Below are positions 7,452 to 9,836 of a stretch of DNA of 9,836 nucleotides, one piece after another. A program made the translations under genes and the position numbers. Source of the DNA: Candidatus Arcticimaribacter sp. (GTDB lineage Bacteria > Bacteroidota > Bacteroidia > Flavobacteriales > Flavobacteriaceae). The first letter of the stretch is position 1, and each line of letters begins with the position of its first letter. The stretch is taken from the NCBI GenBank assembly GCA_011526275.1, contig WTJP01000116.1:1-9836 (forward strand), in the 5' to 3' direction. A model generated the notes under the pieces. It worked only from the letters and a program-made list of their open reading frames with translations, had not been told where the DNA came from and ran no database searches.

Positions 7452-8006
7452 TTATTTTGTCCAGTCCCACAAGACGATATTCCATTCGTCGAGCTCATCG
7501 GTAAAGGTGTGCAGCACTTGAAAGCCTATTTTTTGGTGCGCCCGCATGGAGCGAATGTTCGAGGTTGAAACCTCTGTAATGCAATAGTCGAAGTCTTGCG
7601 AAAGTTGCTCTCTATGCGCTTGGTAGAGTTGACGAAAAACACCTTGCCCTCGGTAGTCTTTTCCCACGCAAATTTGCCCCATTACATAGTAGCGCAAATC
7701 TTTTACCGCAGTTCCTTGATAATGCAAGGTGTCGAGCATTTCAAACATGGGCACTAAAACGGGGATGCTGTTTTTGAGTTCACGGGGCATAACGAGGGCA
7801 AAGCCGCCCAAGTGATCTCCATCGACCGCTAAAATTTGTGGTACCCGCTCTTGCATGGCCTGCAGTTGTTCGAGGCTGTGACGTACCGTAATAAAGCCCT
7901 GTTCTTTGATTTCTTCTGCGCTTAAACCCGCCCGCATATTTTCTCCTTGAAGCGCAAGGATGTTTTCAAGGTCTTGGGTGGAGGCAGCAGAACGAATGGA
8001 GAGCAT
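7452..8006 (-). CDS. GNAT-family N-acetyltransferase (184 aa)
   Basis: Second acetyltransferase of the GNAT fold in the window, unrelated in detail to the smaller one. The beta4 strand and acetyl-CoA loop are GQICVGKDYRGQGVFRQLY (110-128); R119-G-Q-G122 fits R/Q-x-x-G, although the last motif position is F124 instead of Gly/Ala. The C-terminal part, EVSTSNIRSMRAHQKIGF (145-162), is the usual N...S...H...GF region. The substrate is not recognisable. Its ATG overlaps the lepA stop by one base (TAATG), a common arrangement for termination-reinitiation, so its level is probably tied to lepA translation. The 41-nt gap before rmuC holds one imperfect -7-like box (TACCTTAG, 7439-7432) with no partner element. 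Confidence 0.85.
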   Translation of the reverse strand: MLSIRSAASTQDLENILALQGENMRAGLSAEEIKEQGFITVRHSLEQLQAMQERVPQILAVDGDHLGGFALVMPRELKNSIPVLVPMFEMLDTLHYQGTAVKDLRYYVMGQICVGKDYRGQGVFRQLYQAHREQLSQDFDYCITEVSTSNIRSMRAHQKIGFQVLHTFTDELDEWNIVLWDWTK

Positions 8007-9802
8007 TAGTCGTTCAATTTAAGCACCGCCATAAAGGCTTGTTGTGGGATTTCTACATTCCCCACTTGGCGCATCTTCTTCTTTCCTTTTTTCTGTTTCT
8101 CCAAGAGTTTACGCTTACGGGAAATATCTCCTCCATAACACTTGGCGGTTACATCTTTTCGAAGTGCCTTAATGGTTTCGCGCGAAATGATCTTCGCTCC
8201 AATAGCGGCTTGAATAGGAATGTCGAATTGTTGTCGCGGGATGAGTTCACGCAATTTCTCACACATTTTCTTTCCAATGGTGTAGGCGTTGTCGGCGTGT
8301 ATTAAGGCCGAGAGTGCGTCCACTTGATTCCCGTTGAGTAGAATATCGACCTTTACCAATTTGGAGGCACGAAGGCCAAGCGGACTGTAGTCGAAAGAAG
8401 CATAGCCTTTAGAAACAGTTTTTAAGCGATCATAAAAATCGAAGACAATTTCAGCCAGGGGCATGTCAAAAGTCAATTCTACCCGTTCAGGGGTGAGATA
8501 GGTTTGGTTGGTAATTTGTCCGCGTTTCTCGATACAAAGCGACATTACATTCCCAACAAAGTCGGCTTTGGTAATGATGCTTGCCCGAATAAATGGCTCT
8601 TCTACACGGTCCATGGTAGAAGGCTCGGGTAAATCGGAAGGGTTGTTCACCATGATGATGGTGTCTGGCTCTTTTTTGGTGTAGGCTTGATAGGATACGT
8701 TGGGGACGGTGGTAATTACCGTCATGTTGAATTCACGTTCCAAGCGCTCTTGAATAATTTCCAAATGCAGCATCCCTAAAAACCCACAACGGAAACCAAA
8801 GCCCAATGCGGCAGAGCTTTCTGGTTGAAAAACCAAGGAAGCATCGTTGAGTTGCAACTTCTCCATGGAAGCGCGCAGCTCTTCATAGTCTTCGGTATCG
8901 ACAGGATAAATTCCTGCGAAAACCATGGGTTTAACTTCTTCAAAGCCTTCAATGGCGTTTTGTGTGGGACGGTCGGGTGCCGTAATGGTATCTCCCACCT
9001 TTACCTCTTTGGCTTCTTTTATTCCTGTGATGAGGTAACCCACATCGCCAGCGGTAATTTCTTGTCTGGGTTCTTGTTTGAGTTTTAGCGTACCAATTTC
9101 ATCGGCATTGTAGGTTTTTTGTGTCGCGATGAACTGGATTTTTTGTCCTTTTCGAATCTTCCCGTTGATGACACGGAAATAGGTTTCTACCCCTCTAAAC
9201 GGATTGTAAACCGAATCAAAAATAAGGGCTTGTAGCGGCTCATCGGGGCTTCCTTTGGGTGCGGGAATACGGTCGATGATGGCCGTTAATATGTCTTGAA
9301 TTCCCAAGCCTGTTTTGGCTGAAGCGGGGATAACGTCTTCGGGGGCACAGCCCAAGAGGTCGACAATATCGTCGGTGACTTCTTCGGGGTTGGCTGAAGG
9401 CAGGTCAACTTTGTTTAATACGGGGATAATTTCCAAGTCGTTTTCCAAAGCCAAATAAAGGTTGGAAATGGTTTGCGCTTGTATGCTTTGAGCGGCGTCG
9501 ACAATCAAAAGCGCCCCTTCGCAGGCAGCGATAGATCGAGAAACCTCATAGGAAAAATCTACGTGACCGGGAGTATCGATGAGGTTCAACACATAGGTCT
9601 CCCCTTCGTGGATGTACTCCATTTGAATGGCGTGCGACTTGATGGTAATTCCGCGCTCGCGCTCCAGGTCCATATTGTCGAGCAATTGATCTTGTTTCTC
9701 TCGTTCCGTCACCGCTCCAGTGAAGTCCAATAGACGATCGGCCAAGGTACTTTTCCCGTGGTCGATATGGGCAATGATGCAAAAGTTTCTGATGTGTTTC
9801 AT
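8006..9802 (-). CDS. lepA: Elongation factor 4 (ribosome back-translocase GTPase LepA)
   Basis: A 598-residue translational GTPase, matching the usual length of about 600. LepA/EF4 binds stalled or mistranslocated ribosomes and also affects initiation and 30S assembly. All G-domain motifs are present: G1 AHIDHGKST (11-19), G2 GIT (51-53), G3 DTPGH with catalytic H80 (76-80), G4 NKVD (130-133) and G5 SAK (161-163). Beta-barrel and EF-G-like domains follow, then the LepA-specific C-terminal domain with AKCYGGDISRKRKLLEKQK near 540-560 and a basic KKGKKK stretch. The ATG at 9802 gives the standard N-terminus MKHIRNFCIIAHIDHGKST. An in-frame TTG 27 bases upstream lies inside the -7 promoter box and is rejected. 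It is the first visible gene of a long minus-strand unit. No Shine-Dalgarno sequence precedes it. Confidence 0.98.
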   Translation of the reverse strand: MKHIRNFCIIAHIDHGKSTLADRLLDFTGAVTEREKQDQLLDNMDLERERGITIKSHAIQMEYIHEGETYVLNLIDTPGHVDFSYEVSRSIAACEGALLIVDAAQSIQAQTISNLYLALENDLEIIPVLNKVDLPSANPEEVTDDIVDLLGCAPEDVIPASAKTGLGIQDILTAIIDRIPAPKGSPDEPLQALIFDSVYNPFRGVETYFRVINGKIRKGQKIQFIATQKTYNADEIGTLKLKQEPRQEITAGDVGYLITGIKEAKEVKVGDTITAPDRPTQNAIEGFEEVKPMVFAGIYPVDTEDYEELRASMEKLQLNDASLVFQPESSAALGFGFRCGFLGMLHLEIIQERLEREFNMTVITTVPNVSYQAYTKKEPDTIIMVNNPSDLPEPSTMDRVEEPFIRASIITKADFVGNVMSLCIEKRGQITNQTYLTPERVELTFDMPLAEIVFDFYDRLKTVSKGYASFDYSPLGLRASKLVKVDILLNGNQVDALSALIHADNAYTIGKKMCEKLRELIPRQQFDIPIQAAIGAKIISRETIKALRKDVTAKCYGGDISRKRKLLEKQKKGKKKMRQVGNVEIPQQAFMAVLKLND

Positions 9803-9819
9803 ACGGCGCCGTCTTTCAT
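9799..9819 (-). CDS. Possible 6-codon leader ORF overlapping the lepA start
   Basis: An ATG at 9819-9817 opens a mini-ORF encoding MKDGAV. Its TGA stop (9801-9799) overlaps the lepA ATG (9802-9800) in an ATGA arrangement, the same junction used by two real gene pairs in this window. If transcription starts just downstream of the -7 box, this ATG lies at or very near the 5' end of the message. It could be a coupling leader peptide or pure chance. Only the reading frame is seen; translation is not shown. Confidence 0.18.
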   Translation of the reverse strand: MKDGAV

Positions 9820-9826
9820 AGCTATG
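9803..9826. repeat. Two adjacent perfect 10-bp palindromes in the lepA leader
   Basis: ACGGCGCCGT (9803-9812) and CATAGCTATG (9817-9826) are each perfectly self-complementary and are separated by four bases. The first directly abuts the lepA start codon; the second sits immediately downstream of the -7 box, over the expected transcription start. They could be protein-binding half-sites or give small hairpins in the leader RNA. With no loop beyond the central bases, hairpins would have only about three pairs each. Confidence 0.5.
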
Positions 9827-9834
9827 CAAATATA
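9827..9834 (-). promoter_or_regulatory. Bacteroidota -7 promoter box upstream of lepA
   Basis: Read on the minus strand, these bases are TATATTTG, an exact match to the Bacteroidota primary-sigma -7 element TAnnTTTG. The matching -33 TTG element would lie beyond the right edge of the window and cannot be checked. The predicted start of transcription is a few bases downstream, near 9820, giving a leader of only about 15-20 nt before the lepA ATG. It probably drives lepA and the tightly linked genes that follow. Confidence 0.6.
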
Positions 9835-9836
9835 GG

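Noticed and set aside
8039..8305. Plus-strand open frame of 88 codons opposite the lepA 3' end
   Set aside because: It is antisense to the conserved LepA C-terminal domain; its hydrophobic start only mirrors Lys/Glu-rich codons on the other strand.

Overview
The window reads as an ordinary chromosomal segment of a member of the Bacteroidota, most likely Flavobacteriia. Four things point there. The LepA and RmuC sequences have the look of that group. There is a TAnnTTTG-type -7 box upstream of lepA. Start codons lack clear Shine-Dalgarno sequences. All three exported proteins have signal peptides ending in Gly-Gln. No phage, transposon, CRISPR, tRNA or rRNA signal is visible. Every gene I accept lies on the minus strand, so transcription runs from the right edge to the left, and coding density is very high.

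Right to left, the first block (9834 to 3374) looks like one long transcription unit. It starts with lepA (elongation factor 4), preceded by a -7 promoter box and a short leader containing two perfect 10-bp palindromes. Then come a GNAT acetyltransferase (1-nt overlap with lepA), rmuC (41-nt gap, the weakest junction), a secreted M20-family metallopeptidase (ATGA overlap), a secreted alpha/beta-hydrolase esterase (ATGA overlap), and a second small GNAT acetyltransferase (1-nt gap). The tight junctions suggest translational coupling, but the products do not form one obvious pathway. They combine translation quality control, DNA maintenance, envelope hydrolysis and acetyl transfer.

After a 70-bp spacer the second block holds a SulP-family anion transporter with an unusually long C-terminal cytoplasmic part (a STAS-like domain plus about 200 more residues). 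Ten bases later comes a secreted SMP-30/gluconolactonase-like beta-propeller hydrolase. A small GC-rich hairpin directly after its stop is a plausible terminator. The last 70 bases at the left edge are AT-rich and hold no gene that I can support.

I do not see a previously undescribed multi-gene system. The points most worth checking are the Gln in place of the first metal-binding His in the M20 peptidase, the uncharacterised C-terminal module of the SulP protein, and the compact lepA leader, which contains a 6-codon mini-ORF overlapping the lepA start.
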